Of a DNA stretch of 64,000 nt, positions 18,011 through 25,289 are shown in pieces. Source of the DNA: JAHTBL01 sp038532735 (GTDB lineage Bacteria > Pseudomonadota > Alphaproteobacteria > Rhodobacterales > Rhodobacteraceae); the NCBI GenBank assembly GCA_038532735.1, contig JBCBAC010000008.1, positions 58,207-122,206 of the forward strand. The letters are read 5' to 3'. Numbering within the stretch: the first letter of the stretch is position 1; every line of letters starts with the position of its first letter. A program made the position numbers and the translations under genes. Below the pieces are notes generated by a model, which searched no databases, had not been told where the DNA came from, and saw only the letters and a list, made by a program, of their open reading frames with translations.

Positions 18011-18748
18011 ATGACCGACACCTGGATCATCCTCGGGGCAACGTCTTCCATGGCGCGCGCCTTTGCGCGCAAACTGGCGGAAGAAGGCGCAACCCTCTAC
18101 CTCGCAGGTCGCGACATGGCCGATCTGGAAGCCAGCGCAGGCGATTGCAAAGCCCGCGGCGCGAAAGACGCCCATGCCGTGCTCTTTGACGCGCGTATGC
18201 CCGACACTTTCGCTCCGATCCTCGATAAGATGGGCGGCGAAGAGGGCATGCTCAACGCCGCCGTTTTCGTGGGCTCCATGCCCGAACAATCGCAGATCGA
18301 CGAAGACCCGTCCCTCATCAACGGCACTGTCACCGACAGCTTCACTGGCCCCGCCCGCTTCCTGCAACTGCTGGCCCCCATGATGGAAGAACGCGGCGGC
18401 GGCACCGTCGTCGGCGTCGGCTCCGTCGCCGGAGACCGCGGACGCGTGGGCAACTATGTCTATGGGGCCGCGAAGGCAGGCTTTCACACCTACCTCTCCG
18501 GGCTGCGCAACCGCCTGACCCGCTCTGGCGGACATGTGGTCACCGTGAAACCGGGCTTTGTTGACACCGCGATGACCTGGGGGATCGAGGGCATGTTCCT
18601 CGTCGCCTCCCCCGACCAAGTGGCCGCCGATCTGCTGAAAGCGGTCCGCAAGAAGAAGAACGTGATCTACACACCCTTCTTCTGGCGCTACATCATGCTG
18701 ATCATCCGCTCCGTGCCCGAGCCGATCTTCAAGAAACTGTCGATCTAG
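18011..18748 (+). CDS. Short-chain dehydrogenase, decaprenylphosphoryl-2-keto-pentose reductase-like (DprE2-like)
   Basis: 245 residues, SDR fold. The NAD(P) loop is ILGATSSMARAFA, the catalytic serine lies in GVGSVAGDRG, and the YxxxK pair is in NYVYGAAKAGFH. The C-terminus ends in a hydrophobic stretch (FFWRYIMLIIRSVPEPIF) like DprE2, suggesting membrane association. DprE2 reduces the 2-keto intermediate to polyprenyl-phospho-arabinose. It begins 1 nt after the stop of the oxidase gene, the tight pairing expected for enzymes sharing an unstable intermediate. It ends 23 nt from the converging UbiA-fusion gene. Confidence 0.86.
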   Translation: MTDTWIILGATSSMARAFARKLAEEGATLYLAGRDMADLEASAGDCKARGAKDAHAVLFDARMPDTFAPILDKMGGEEGMLNAAVFVGSMPEQSQIDEDPSLINGTVTDSFTGPARFLQLLAPMMEERGGGTVVGVGSVAGDRGRVGNYVYGAAKAGFHTYLSGLRNRLTRSGGHVVTVKPGFVDTAMTWGIEGMFLVASPDQVAADLLKAVRKKKNVIYTPFFWRYIMLIIRSVPEPIFKKLSI

Positions 18749-18771
18749 AGCTCAGGTCTGCGGCGCGGGCC

Positions 18772-20208
18772 TCAAAACCCAAACCACTCTGGCAAGAGCC
18801 CGGCCGCGTAAAACATCAAGCTCAACGTAATCATCAGAATACCAAGCCCTCGCTTATCCCGCAGTGCAAAGACAATCGGGTCGTAATCCTGCTTGCCGAA
18901 ATAGCCCAGCCGGATCATCCGGAACATCCACCACGCAATCGGGATCAGCGCGACCCAAAGAAGCCAGCGATCCGGATAGAGCGTCTGCGCCTGCTCCGTC
19001 ATCGAATAAAGAAAGAAGATCAGCAGTGCGCCCACCATGCCCAGCCCGCTGACATTCAGCAAATCGCCCCGATCCCCGCGTGCATAGCCACGCCCCGGCA
19101 AACGCTCATCCGAGGTCGCCAAGGTCAGCTCTGTCATCCGTTTCACACAGCCCAACGTGATGAAAATCGGGAAGATGAAGACCAGCATAAAGCCCGAGGC
19201 CACGACCTGCGACGCCGCCGCCCCTGCGACTACACGCAACGTATAAAGCCCCGCCAGCGTCGCGATATCCACCCAGCGCATGCGCTTCAATTTCAGCGAA
19301 TAGGCCAGCGACAGGATCATATAGAGAACCACGACACCCAGAAACGCGGGTCCCAAAAGCGCCCCCACGCCCAGCGCTACCGCGCCCAGCAACACGGTTG
19401 TCACCATCCCGACCCGGATCGGGACTGCCCCACTGGCAAAGGGGCGGTTCTTCTTTTTCGGGTGCAGCCGATCCGCTTCAAGATCAAGCAGATCGTTCAC
19501 GATATATATAGTCGACGCGGCGGCCGAGAATGACACCATACCCAGCAGCACCAGCAACAGCGGTGCAACCTCGAACGTGTGGGCCGCCAGCATCGGCAGC
19601 AGCAACAGAACGTTCTTCACCCATTGATGCGGACGCAAAGCGCGGATCAGGTCGCGCATTGCCCAACCGTCTTTATACTCGGTGACGCTGTGCCCCTCCG
19701 CCGTCAGCCTCCGCGCCAGCGACGCATCCTGCCCCACAATCAGCGCGTTCTCCGCATATTTCCAAACATCCAGATCAGCCGCCTCGTTGCCCGCGTAGTC
19801 AAAGCCCTTCTCGCCATAAGTCGCGACCAAAGCCTCCGCCTTCGCGCGTGCTTTAAGGTTAACACTGCCGTCCGAGGCAAAAACCTGATCCGACATCCCG
19901 TGATCCGCCGCCAACCGGCGCACCTGGCTTTCATCCGAGGCTGAGGCCAGCACGACAGGCCGTCCCGCCGCGATGGATTCGTCCACCAGCGCCTTCATGT
20001 CTGGCTGCACCGGCAGCAGATCGGTGCGTATCTCAGCCACCTCGGCCAAAGACCGTTTCAGCCGCGCAGGGTCCCGAAACTGCGTCGCTGCAATGCGCAA
20101 AACCTTCAGCGGATCGCGTCCCAGACCGGCCCAGAAACACTCAAACAACATATCGGTGCGCAGGAACGTCCCATCGACATCCAGCACCAGCGGCTTGGCT
20201 TCAGCCAT
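18772..20208 (-). CDS. HAD phosphatase fused to UbiA-family polyprenyl-phosphate phosphoribosyltransferase (DPPR-synthase-like)
   Basis: 478 residues in two domains. The N-terminal 180 residues are a HAD hydrolase: nucleophile motif LVLDVDGTF (Asp 10, Asp 12), motif II VLASASDE and acidic motif DYAGNEAADLDVW. The rest is a membrane prenyltransferase beginning with LRPHQWVKN (about 191) and carrying NDLLDLEADRLHPKKKNRP (Asn 238, Asp 242, Asp 246), like DPPR synthase (Rv3806c), which transfers PRPP to decaprenyl phosphate. The fused HAD domain could remove the 5-phosphate of the product. The start follows AGGA in the end of the upstream lytic transglycosylase gene; earlier in-frame codons belong to that gene's opposite reading. 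Confidence 0.88.
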   Translation of the reverse strand: MAEAKPLVLDVDGTFLRTDMLFECFWAGLGRDPLKVLRIAATQFRDPARLKRSLAEVAEIRTDLLPVQPDMKALVDESIAAGRPVVLASASDESQVRRLAADHGMSDQVFASDGSVNLKARAKAEALVATYGEKGFDYAGNEAADLDVWKYAENALIVGQDASLARRLTAEGHSVTEYKDGWAMRDLIRALRPHQWVKNVLLLLPMLAAHTFEVAPLLLVLLGMVSFSAAASTIYIVNDLLDLEADRLHPKKKNRPFASGAVPIRVGMVTTVLLGAVALGVGALLGPAFLGVVVLYMILSLAYSLKLKRMRWVDIATLAGLYTLRVVAGAAASQVVASGFMLVFIFPIFITLGCVKRMTELTLATSDERLPGRGYARGDRGDLLNVSGLGMVGALLIFFLYSMTEQAQTLYPDRWLLWVALIPIAWWMFRMIRLGYFGKQDYDPIVFALRDKRGLGILMITLSLMFYAAGLLPEWFGF

Positions 20209-20209
20209 T

Positions 20210-21019
20210 CTATCCTGCTCCTTGGATCGCAAAAACGCAGCCGTCGCTGACCAGCTCGGGCGGCGTGATGCACAAGCCCCGCGCAACCGTCCAGGCCGCC
20301 AGAACCTTCGGCACATAGGCGCGCGTCTCGTTGAAAGGCGGCACGCCGCCATGTTTGCGCACCGCGTTCTCGCCAGCGTTGTAGCTGGCCAGAACGAAAA
20401 TCGCGTCATTGTCGAAATCGCTCATCAGCTGATCCAGATACGCGACGCCACCTTGGATGTTGGAGGCCGGGATCGTCCGATCCATCACGCCAAACCGCTC
20501 TGCCGTGGCGGGCATCAACTGCATCAACCCCACGGCACCTGCGCTGCTGACCGCATCTTTCTTGCCCGCAGACTCCACCGCGATCACAGCCAGAACCAAG
20601 GCCGGAGAGACGTTCGTGCCAATCGTCGCCTTCAGGATCTCTGTCCCATAGGTCTGCGCGATGTTCTGCATGAACTGCATGCGCGGCGCGCTCACGCCTT
20701 GGCCCCCCGGCGCTTTCGACAAATGGTTAACCGCAGCTTCAAGCCGCCCCACGCTCTTGTCTTCCAACTTCGGAGAGACCTCGGCCCAATACCACTCATA
20801 GACAGGCTTGGCCGCAGGGGCTGTGTCTTGCGTAACCGATGGCGCCTTGATGGCCCCGGTCGCTGTGTCGATCTGCACACGGATCCGTTTGCCGCTGCCC
20901 GCTTTGGGCGGCGTGACCTTCTTGAACGTGAAGTCGGGAAAGGGCTCCGGTTCGTCCGCAAGAACGCCCGACCCCGTCAATAAAGCCAAAATGCTTAAAA
21001 TACCTGCCAGCCGCTTCAT
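20210..21019 (-). CDS. Soluble lytic murein transglycosylase-like protein
   Basis: 269 residues with a signal peptide (to about residue 21, GSGVLADEPE). The C-terminal SLT domain has the catalytic glutamate in IAVESAGKKDA (about Glu 149), then GAVGLMQLMPATAERFGV and the ASYNAGENAV loop. It cleaves peptidoglycan strands with formation of anhydro-muropeptides in the periplasm. It ends 1 nt before the HAD-UbiA gene on the same strand. Its position between that gene and the pilus locus would suit a role in opening the wall for the pilus or for envelope glycan assembly, but this is inference. Confidence 0.92.
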   Translation of the reverse strand: MKRLAGILSILALLTGSGVLADEPEPFPDFTFKKVTPPKAGSGKRIRVQIDTATGAIKAPSVTQDTAPAAKPVYEWYWAEVSPKLEDKSVGRLEAAVNHLSKAPGGQGVSAPRMQFMQNIAQTYGTEILKATIGTNVSPALVLAVIAVESAGKKDAVSSAGAVGLMQLMPATAERFGVMDRTIPASNIQGGVAYLDQLMSDFDNDAIFVLASYNAGENAVRKHGGVPPFNETRAYVPKVLAAWTVARGLCITPPELVSDGCVFAIQGAG

Positions 21020-21376
21020 GCGGATGCCTGCCTCTTTATCTTTTTGTTAAGACAACAATCGCAAATATTGAGCCGCAAGACCAGAAATTTGAAACAATGC
21101 AATAAAAGGCGCTTTGAATAGATCGAAGCCGGAAACACAAATCAGACACTACAACTAAAAAAGTAAAAAATATATTTAGCGTTATCAGTACCTTGAAAGA
21201 TTTTTGCACTTTTTCTGAGGCAGACCAGAAATGGAACGAATGGTGCCCAAGTCTTGCCCCAATCCGGGGTCTATATAGCGGCATACCAAGTCGGGGATCG
21301 AGCCAATCAAGAGGCCGGCCCGAGAAGATCCGAGGCGGTTATCATGTAATGCGAACATCCTTTGGAGGGACTGAAA
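21020..21376. promoter_or_regulatory. 357-bp AT-rich divergent region upstream of the Flp pilin gene
   Basis: This is the most AT-rich stretch of the window, with runs such as AAAAAGTAAAAAATATATTTAG near 21156-21178, and it separates the divergent lytic transglycosylase and pilin genes. A small dyad CCCC-AATCC-GGGG lies near 21257-21269. Pilus promoters in alphaproteobacteria are often CtrA targets, but I do not see a full TTAA-N7-TTAA site. Translated frames in this stretch resemble no protein. Confidence 0.55.
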
Positions 21377-21577
21377 ATGGAAATGTTTAAGCTTTGGAAG
21401 CGTTTTGAGCAAGATGAAGACGGTGCTGTGACTGTGGACTGGGTCGTGCTGACCGCCGCTGTTGTTGGTCTGGGCATCGCCGTGCTGAACGCTGTTGGTA
21501 AGTCGTCCATGACGCTGACCAAGAAAATCAGCCAAGAGCTGGCAACCGCTACGGTTTCCAAGTACGTCGTCAACTAA
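21377..21577 (+). CDS. Flp/Fap-type pilin subunit
   Basis: 66 residues: a short charged leader (KLWKRFEQDEDG), then AVTVDWVVLTAAVVGLGIAVLN, a single hydrophobic helix, and a Ser/Thr-rich C-terminus. In Flp pilins the prepilin peptidase cuts after Gly and the mature protein has Glu at +5 and Tyr at +6; here the same positions read Asp and Trp. The ATG has GGAGG at 8-nt spacing. It is the first gene of the tad locus and is followed by a strong terminator, consistent with pilin being made in excess over the assembly proteins. Confidence 0.92.
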   Translation: MEMFKLWKRFEQDEDGAVTVDWVVLTAAVVGLGIAVLNAVGKSSMTLTKKISQELATATVSKYVVN

Positions 21578-21608
21578 GCGACGTCTGGCTGAGACCAGCC
21601 AAGAAAAC

Positions 21609-21638
21609 GCCGTCCATCTTCGATGGGCGGCTTTTTTT
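21609..21638 (+). terminator. Intrinsic terminator after the Flp pilin gene
   Basis: A 10-bp stem (GCCGTCCATC / GATGGGCGGC, one G-T pair, loop TTC; 21609-21618 and 21622-21631) is followed by seven T residues. It lies 31 nt after the pilin stop. Confidence 0.9.
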
Positions 21639-21682
21639 ATTTGAGACATTGATCCGACCACCTTTTTTACGTGACGCATGCC

Positions 21683-21802
21683 ATGGGCCTTCTTCGAAGA
21701 CTGTTTTCCAATGAAAAACCACGCCCTTCCTTCGATTGGCTGATCCTGATCGCCGGAATTCTCAGCGCCAGCTATGCAGCCCTCACCTTAATCCTTCTTT
21801 AA
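21683..21802 (+). CDS. Candidate 39-residue membrane protein with a pilin-like core
   Basis: An ATG-to-TAA frame of 40 codons encodes a basic head (GLLRRLFSNEKPRP) and a single span beginning SFDWLILIAGILSASY. The DW-L--AG pattern echoes the DWVVLTAAVVG core of the adjacent pilin, but there is no Gly processing site in front of it. The ribosome site is weak. It falls between the pilin terminator and cpaB. It may be a minor pilin-like or accessory peptide, or a chance frame; position and composition favour a real gene only moderately. Confidence 0.45.
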   Translation: MGLLRRLFSNEKPRPSFDWLILIAGILSASYAALTLILL

Positions 21803-21938
21803 GCAAGGCAGTGTTGCGCAGCTGTGCAAATTCCTTTTGCAGACCACGCTTTGATCACGGATTTGCCGCAATTGCTCGATAGCTCTGGCTCCAAATGAAT
21901 TGAGACGCGCAAGCGTTCGAGCGATGAAAGGAAACAAC

Positions 21939-22781
21939 ATGCGACTGGTTTTTGGACTGGTGCTGATCGTCGGGGTGGGCCTTGCGGGTTTTGCCGTATA
22001 CATGGCGCAAAACTACGTCTCTGCTTACCGCCTGGCCGAGGAGGCCGCGCGGGCAGAGAATGTGCCGATGAAACCGATCTTCATCGCCAATCGTGATCTG
22101 AAATACGGCGACAAGATCAAGGAAGACGACATTATCTTCGCCCGTTGGCCCGAAAAATTCATCCCCGAAGGCGCGTTCTTCGGTGAAGAGGAATGGTTCT
22201 CCGAAGGCGACGGCGTGCTCCGCACAGCCCTGCGCCCTATCCAGAAGTTTGAGCCTCTGCTGGCCGCCAAGGTCACGGAACCCGGCGAAGATGCCGGTCT
22301 GACCTCGCGCCTCAAGAAAGGCATGCGCGCCTTTGCCATCCGTGTGGACGTGAGCAGCGGTGTGTCGGGCTTTCTGCGCCCAGGTGACCATGTGGACATC
22401 TATTGGTCGGGTCGGACACTCGATGGCGATGAGACTGAAGGCGATATCACGAAGCTGATCCAATCGCGCGTTCACCTGATCGCTGTTGACCAAACTTCGG
22501 ACAACAATCTCAACCGCACGACCATTGCGCGCACCGTCACTGTTGAAGTCACGCCGACGCAGGTCGCCGCCTTGGCGCAGGCCCAGGCAACAGGATCTCT
22601 TTCGCTGGCACTTGTGGGTGCTGCGGATGACACTGAGGCTCAACAGGTCGAGATCGACCAGCGCCTGCTGCTCGGCATTGAACGCGAAGCGGTGGTCGAG
22701 GCTGAGGCTGAAAAAAGCTGCACCATCAAGACACGGCGCGGCGCAGAAGTGGTCGAAATCCCCATTCCCTGCACAAACTAA
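21939..22781 (+). CDS. cpaB: Flp pilus assembly protein CpaB/RcpC
   Basis: 280 residues. An N-terminal membrane anchor (LVFGLVLIVGVGLAGFAVYMA) is followed by a SAF domain (PIFIANRDLKYGDKIKEDDI) and the CpaB core with the FLRPGDHVDIYWSG segment. CpaB/RcpC is a periplasmic or inner-membrane component that works with the CpaC secretin. The start is the ATG after AAAGGAAAC; an earlier in-frame ATG lacks a ribosome site. A hairpin with a T-run follows the gene. Confidence 0.93.
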   Translation: MRLVFGLVLIVGVGLAGFAVYMAQNYVSAYRLAEEAARAENVPMKPIFIANRDLKYGDKIKEDDIIFARWPEKFIPEGAFFGEEEWFSEGDGVLRTALRPIQKFEPLLAAKVTEPGEDAGLTSRLKKGMRAFAIRVDVSSGVSGFLRPGDHVDIYWSGRTLDGDETEGDITKLIQSRVHLIAVDQTSDNNLNRTTIARTVTVEVTPTQVAALAQAQATGSLSLALVGAADDTEAQQVEIDQRLLLGIEREAVVEAEAEKSCTIKTRRGAEVVEIPIPCTN

Positions 22782-22797
22782 GCAGGTACAGCAGACA

Positions 22798-22835
22798 GCG
22801 GGCGACCCCCATATCGGGTGTCGCCCGCCTCTTTT
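22798..22835 (+). terminator. Terminator-like hairpin between cpaB and cpaC
   Basis: Arms GCGGGCGACCC (22798-22808) and GGGTGTCGCCCGC (22816-22828) pair with a single bulged A, followed by CTCTTTT. The strong stem with only four T residues suggests partial termination inside the tad operon, leaving cpaC and later genes at lower level or under their own promoter in the 150 bp that follow. Confidence 0.7.
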
Positions 22836-22988
22836 AGATACAACCATTCGTATCTGTTGCGAGTTATCCACATAAACTTCGCGCCCCAAACCATTGATTC
22901 TTGCAATAAAAAGAAAACTAAGGCAGGCTCTCAAAAAATTCGGACAAAAAGATCCGTAAAACGGGCGTGATCGGAGAGGCAGGTCACA
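22836..22988 (+). promoter_or_regulatory. Putative promoter region for cpaC and downstream tad genes
   Basis: 153 AT-richer bases between the hairpin and the cpaC start. A small dyad GATAC-N8-GTATC lies at its left end, a lone TTATCCACA word at 22864, and a GGAGAGG ribosome site before the ATG. No convincing -10/-35 pair can be fixed by eye. Confidence 0.35.
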
Positions 22989-24404
22989 ATGACATTGAAT
23001 AGATTTATCAAGGCGGCCGTTGTCGGTTTCGCCCTTGCGACGACAAGCATCCCAATGGGTGCCTCGGCAGAGACATTGCGCGTTCTGCGCGGTGCCCCAT
23101 CGACCGAGTTGAGCGTGCCGATGAACCGCGCCGTCGTTGTGGAAAGCGACGTTCCTTTCGCGGAACTCAGCATCGCCAATCCGGGCATCGCAGACATCTC
23201 GACCCTGTCGGACCGCACGATCTACGTGCTCGGCAAGGCCCCGGGCCGCACATCGCTGACCCTTCTGGGCGCCGATGGCCGCCTGATCACGAATGTCGAG
23301 GTGCGCGTCGCGCCCGATATCTCCGAGTTTAAAGAGCGGCTGCGTCAGATTCTTCCGGGCGAAAATATCGAGGTACGCACCGCCAATGACGGCATTGTGC
23401 TGTCCGGCACCGTGTCCAGCATCGCGCGCCTTGACCGCGCCCTTGATCTGGCCAATCGCTATGCGCCGGAGCGTGTGTCGAACCTGATGACCGTGGGCGG
23501 TGTCCAGCAGGTCATGCTGAAGGTGCGTTTCGCTGAAATGCAGCGCAATGTGTCCAAATCGCTTAGCTCGTCTCTTGGATTTAATACCAATCTCGGTAGT
23601 CTGACGGGCGCGACAGTTGGTGCGACCGGCACCAACACTCGAGCAGGCCTTGACACCCGGACAGTTCCATCTGGCCAGATTAATGAAGGAACAGAAGGCG
23701 CGCTTGGCATCCGCTTTGATGTTGCCGGCGTCGAATTCAATTACCTCCTGCAAGCCCTTGAAAGCAAAGGCGTTGTGCGCACGCTTGCAGAGCCGAACCT
23801 AACCGCCTTGTCCGGTCAGGAAGCCAAGTTTCTTGCCGGTGGCGAATACCCGATCCCTGTTTCGCAGGAAGAAGGCGTGATCACCGTTGAATTCAAGCCG
23901 TTCGGTGTTGAACTCAACTTCATCCCGCGTGTGGTCGACGGCGATCTGATCAACCTCACGCTGGAAGCCGCTGTTTCATCAATCGACCCGGGCAACGGTG
24001 TCGTCGCGGGCGGTCTGTCAATCGACGCCTTCCGCCGCCGCGAGGCCAAAACCACCGTTGAAATGCGTGATGGCGAAAGCTTTGCGATCGCGGGCCTTTT
24101 GCAAGACGATTTCCGCGATCTGAACGGGCAAGTTCCGTGGTTGGGCGATGTCCCGATCCTCGGCGCGCTGTTCCGCAGCGCAGAATATGAGCGTTCCCAG
24201 TCTGAATTGGTTATCATTGTGACGCCGCATCTGGTGACCCCGACCCGTGGCGAAGCCCTCGCGCTTCCCACCGACCGCGTGGCCATCCCGACCGAGCGTG
24301 AACTCTTCCTCTTTGGCAAGACGGCCTCCACACCCAAACGTGGTGCAGCCGGAGAAGTTGCCAAACAAGACTTTAACGGGTCTTATGGCTACGTGATGGA
24401 TTGA
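22989..24404 (+). CDS. cpaC: Flp pilus outer-membrane secretin CpaC/RcpA
   Basis: 471 residues with a signal peptide (to about residue 27, GASAETLRV). The N-terminal domain (ELSVPMNRAVVVES, IYVLGKAPGRTSLTLLG) and BON-like segment lead into the secretin core (VQQVMLKVRFAEMQRN, ALSGQEAKFLAGGEYPIPV, PWLGDVPILGALFRS, ELVIIVTPHLV). It forms the outer-membrane channel through which the pilus leaves. It is 4 nt upstream of the next frame and therefore likely cotranscribed with the OmpA-like lipoprotein. Confidence 0.95.
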   Translation: MTLNRFIKAAVVGFALATTSIPMGASAETLRVLRGAPSTELSVPMNRAVVVESDVPFAELSIANPGIADISTLSDRTIYVLGKAPGRTSLTLLGADGRLITNVEVRVAPDISEFKERLRQILPGENIEVRTANDGIVLSGTVSSIARLDRALDLANRYAPERVSNLMTVGGVQQVMLKVRFAEMQRNVSKSLSSSLGFNTNLGSLTGATVGATGTNTRAGLDTRTVPSGQINEGTEGALGIRFDVAGVEFNYLLQALESKGVVRTLAEPNLTALSGQEAKFLAGGEYPIPVSQEEGVITVEFKPFGVELNFIPRVVDGDLINLTLEAAVSSIDPGNGVVAGGLSIDAFRRREAKTTVEMRDGESFAIAGLLQDDFRDLNGQVPWLGDVPILGALFRSAEYERSQSELVIIVTPHLVTPTRGEALALPTDRVAIPTERELFLFGKTASTPKRGAAGEVAKQDFNGSYGYVMD

Positions 24405-24420
24405 TAAGATGTTGGGGCAC

Positions 24421-25080
24421 ATGAAAATTCTGATTTCCGCCGCAAGCCTGATGGCATTGACCGCTTGCGCAAGCAGTGACGCCAGTTTCTCGACCTTCGG
24501 GCGCGAAGCGGGATCGCTTCTGGATGAAGGAGGTTTCGGCAACCCGACAATGAACAACGTCATGGTGCAGACCGGTCAGAAGAATTTTGTGATCGACCTG
24601 TCCCGCCGGTTTGCGGCGGAAACGCCCTCGACCGTGAATTTTGCGTTTAATTCCGCACGTTTGGACGCGGCCGCACAAGCGGCGCTTCGCCAGCAGGCGA
24701 ACTGGATCCGTCAATTCCCCGAAGTGCGCTTCCGGGTCTACGGGCACACCGATGCCGTCGGCTCCAACAGCTACAACAAGCGGTTGGGTAAGCAGCGGGC
24801 CGATGCCGTCGTGCATTACCTGACCAGCCAAGGCATCAGCCGTTCGCGGCTCGAAGCGCTGGTCTCCTTCGGTGAGACGCAACCGCTGATCGTGTCGGAA
24901 GGGCGCGAACGTCAAAACCGTCGGACCGTGACCGAGGTGTCCGGGTTCGTGCAGTCTCACCCCACGGTGATGAACGGCAAATACGGTGCCGTGATTTTCC
25001 GCGATTATGTCACCAATGGTGCGCTGATCCGAAGCGAGCTGGAAGGTATCACCGGTGCCGAGGTCGCAACGGGCAATTAA
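24421..25080 (+). CDS. OmpA-family lipoprotein in the CpaD position of the tad locus
   Basis: 219 residues. A lipoprotein signal ends in MALTACASS (lipobox LTAC, Cys about 16). The OmpA-like peptidoglycan-binding motif is VYGHTDAVGSNSYNKRLGKQRA, with NFAFNSARLD upstream and ERQNRRTVTEV at the domain end. In other tad loci a CpaD lipoprotein stands here; this protein may take the role of anchoring the secretin to the wall. An ATG four codons earlier is possible but spoils the signal peptide. Confidence 0.88.
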   Translation: MKILISAASLMALTACASSDASFSTFGREAGSLLDEGGFGNPTMNNVMVQTGQKNFVIDLSRRFAAETPSTVNFAFNSARLDAAAQAALRQQANWIRQFPEVRFRVYGHTDAVGSNSYNKRLGKQRADAVVHYLTSQGISRSRLEALVSFGETQPLIVSEGRERQNRRTVTEVSGFVQSHPTVMNGKYGAVIFRDYVTNGALIRSELEGITGAEVATGN

Positions 25081-25289
25081 CCAATCAGGGGTAAATACCC
25101 CAGTTTGACACCCTTTTGGCCGCATTCCTGCCCTCTTTTCCCGTCAAAAAATCTCCAATGGGAGTTTTCCGCGTCGATTGTTGATGCGGGGTCGACCGAA
25201 CGGGGTACATGCCGCGCGCCATATATGAGCAGTCGCGCAGCATAAGAATAAGCCCCGTCCATGTCGGCATGACAAAAGGACGAGAGGCA

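Noticed and set aside
22864..22872. Perfect DnaA box TTATCCACA upstream of cpaC
   Set aside because: A single box is expected by chance in 64 kb at reasonable frequency; no second box, AT-rich unwinding element or origin gene is near.
22894..22907. Partial FNR-like word TTGATTCTTGCAAT before cpaC
   Set aside because: Only one half-site matches; the other departs from ATCAA.
21855..23753. A 632-codon open frame antisense to cpaB and cpaC
   Set aside because: cpaB and cpaC have full-length family matches; the antisense frame reads as basic, Arg/His/Gln-rich sequence without any fold, which is a product of GC codon bias.
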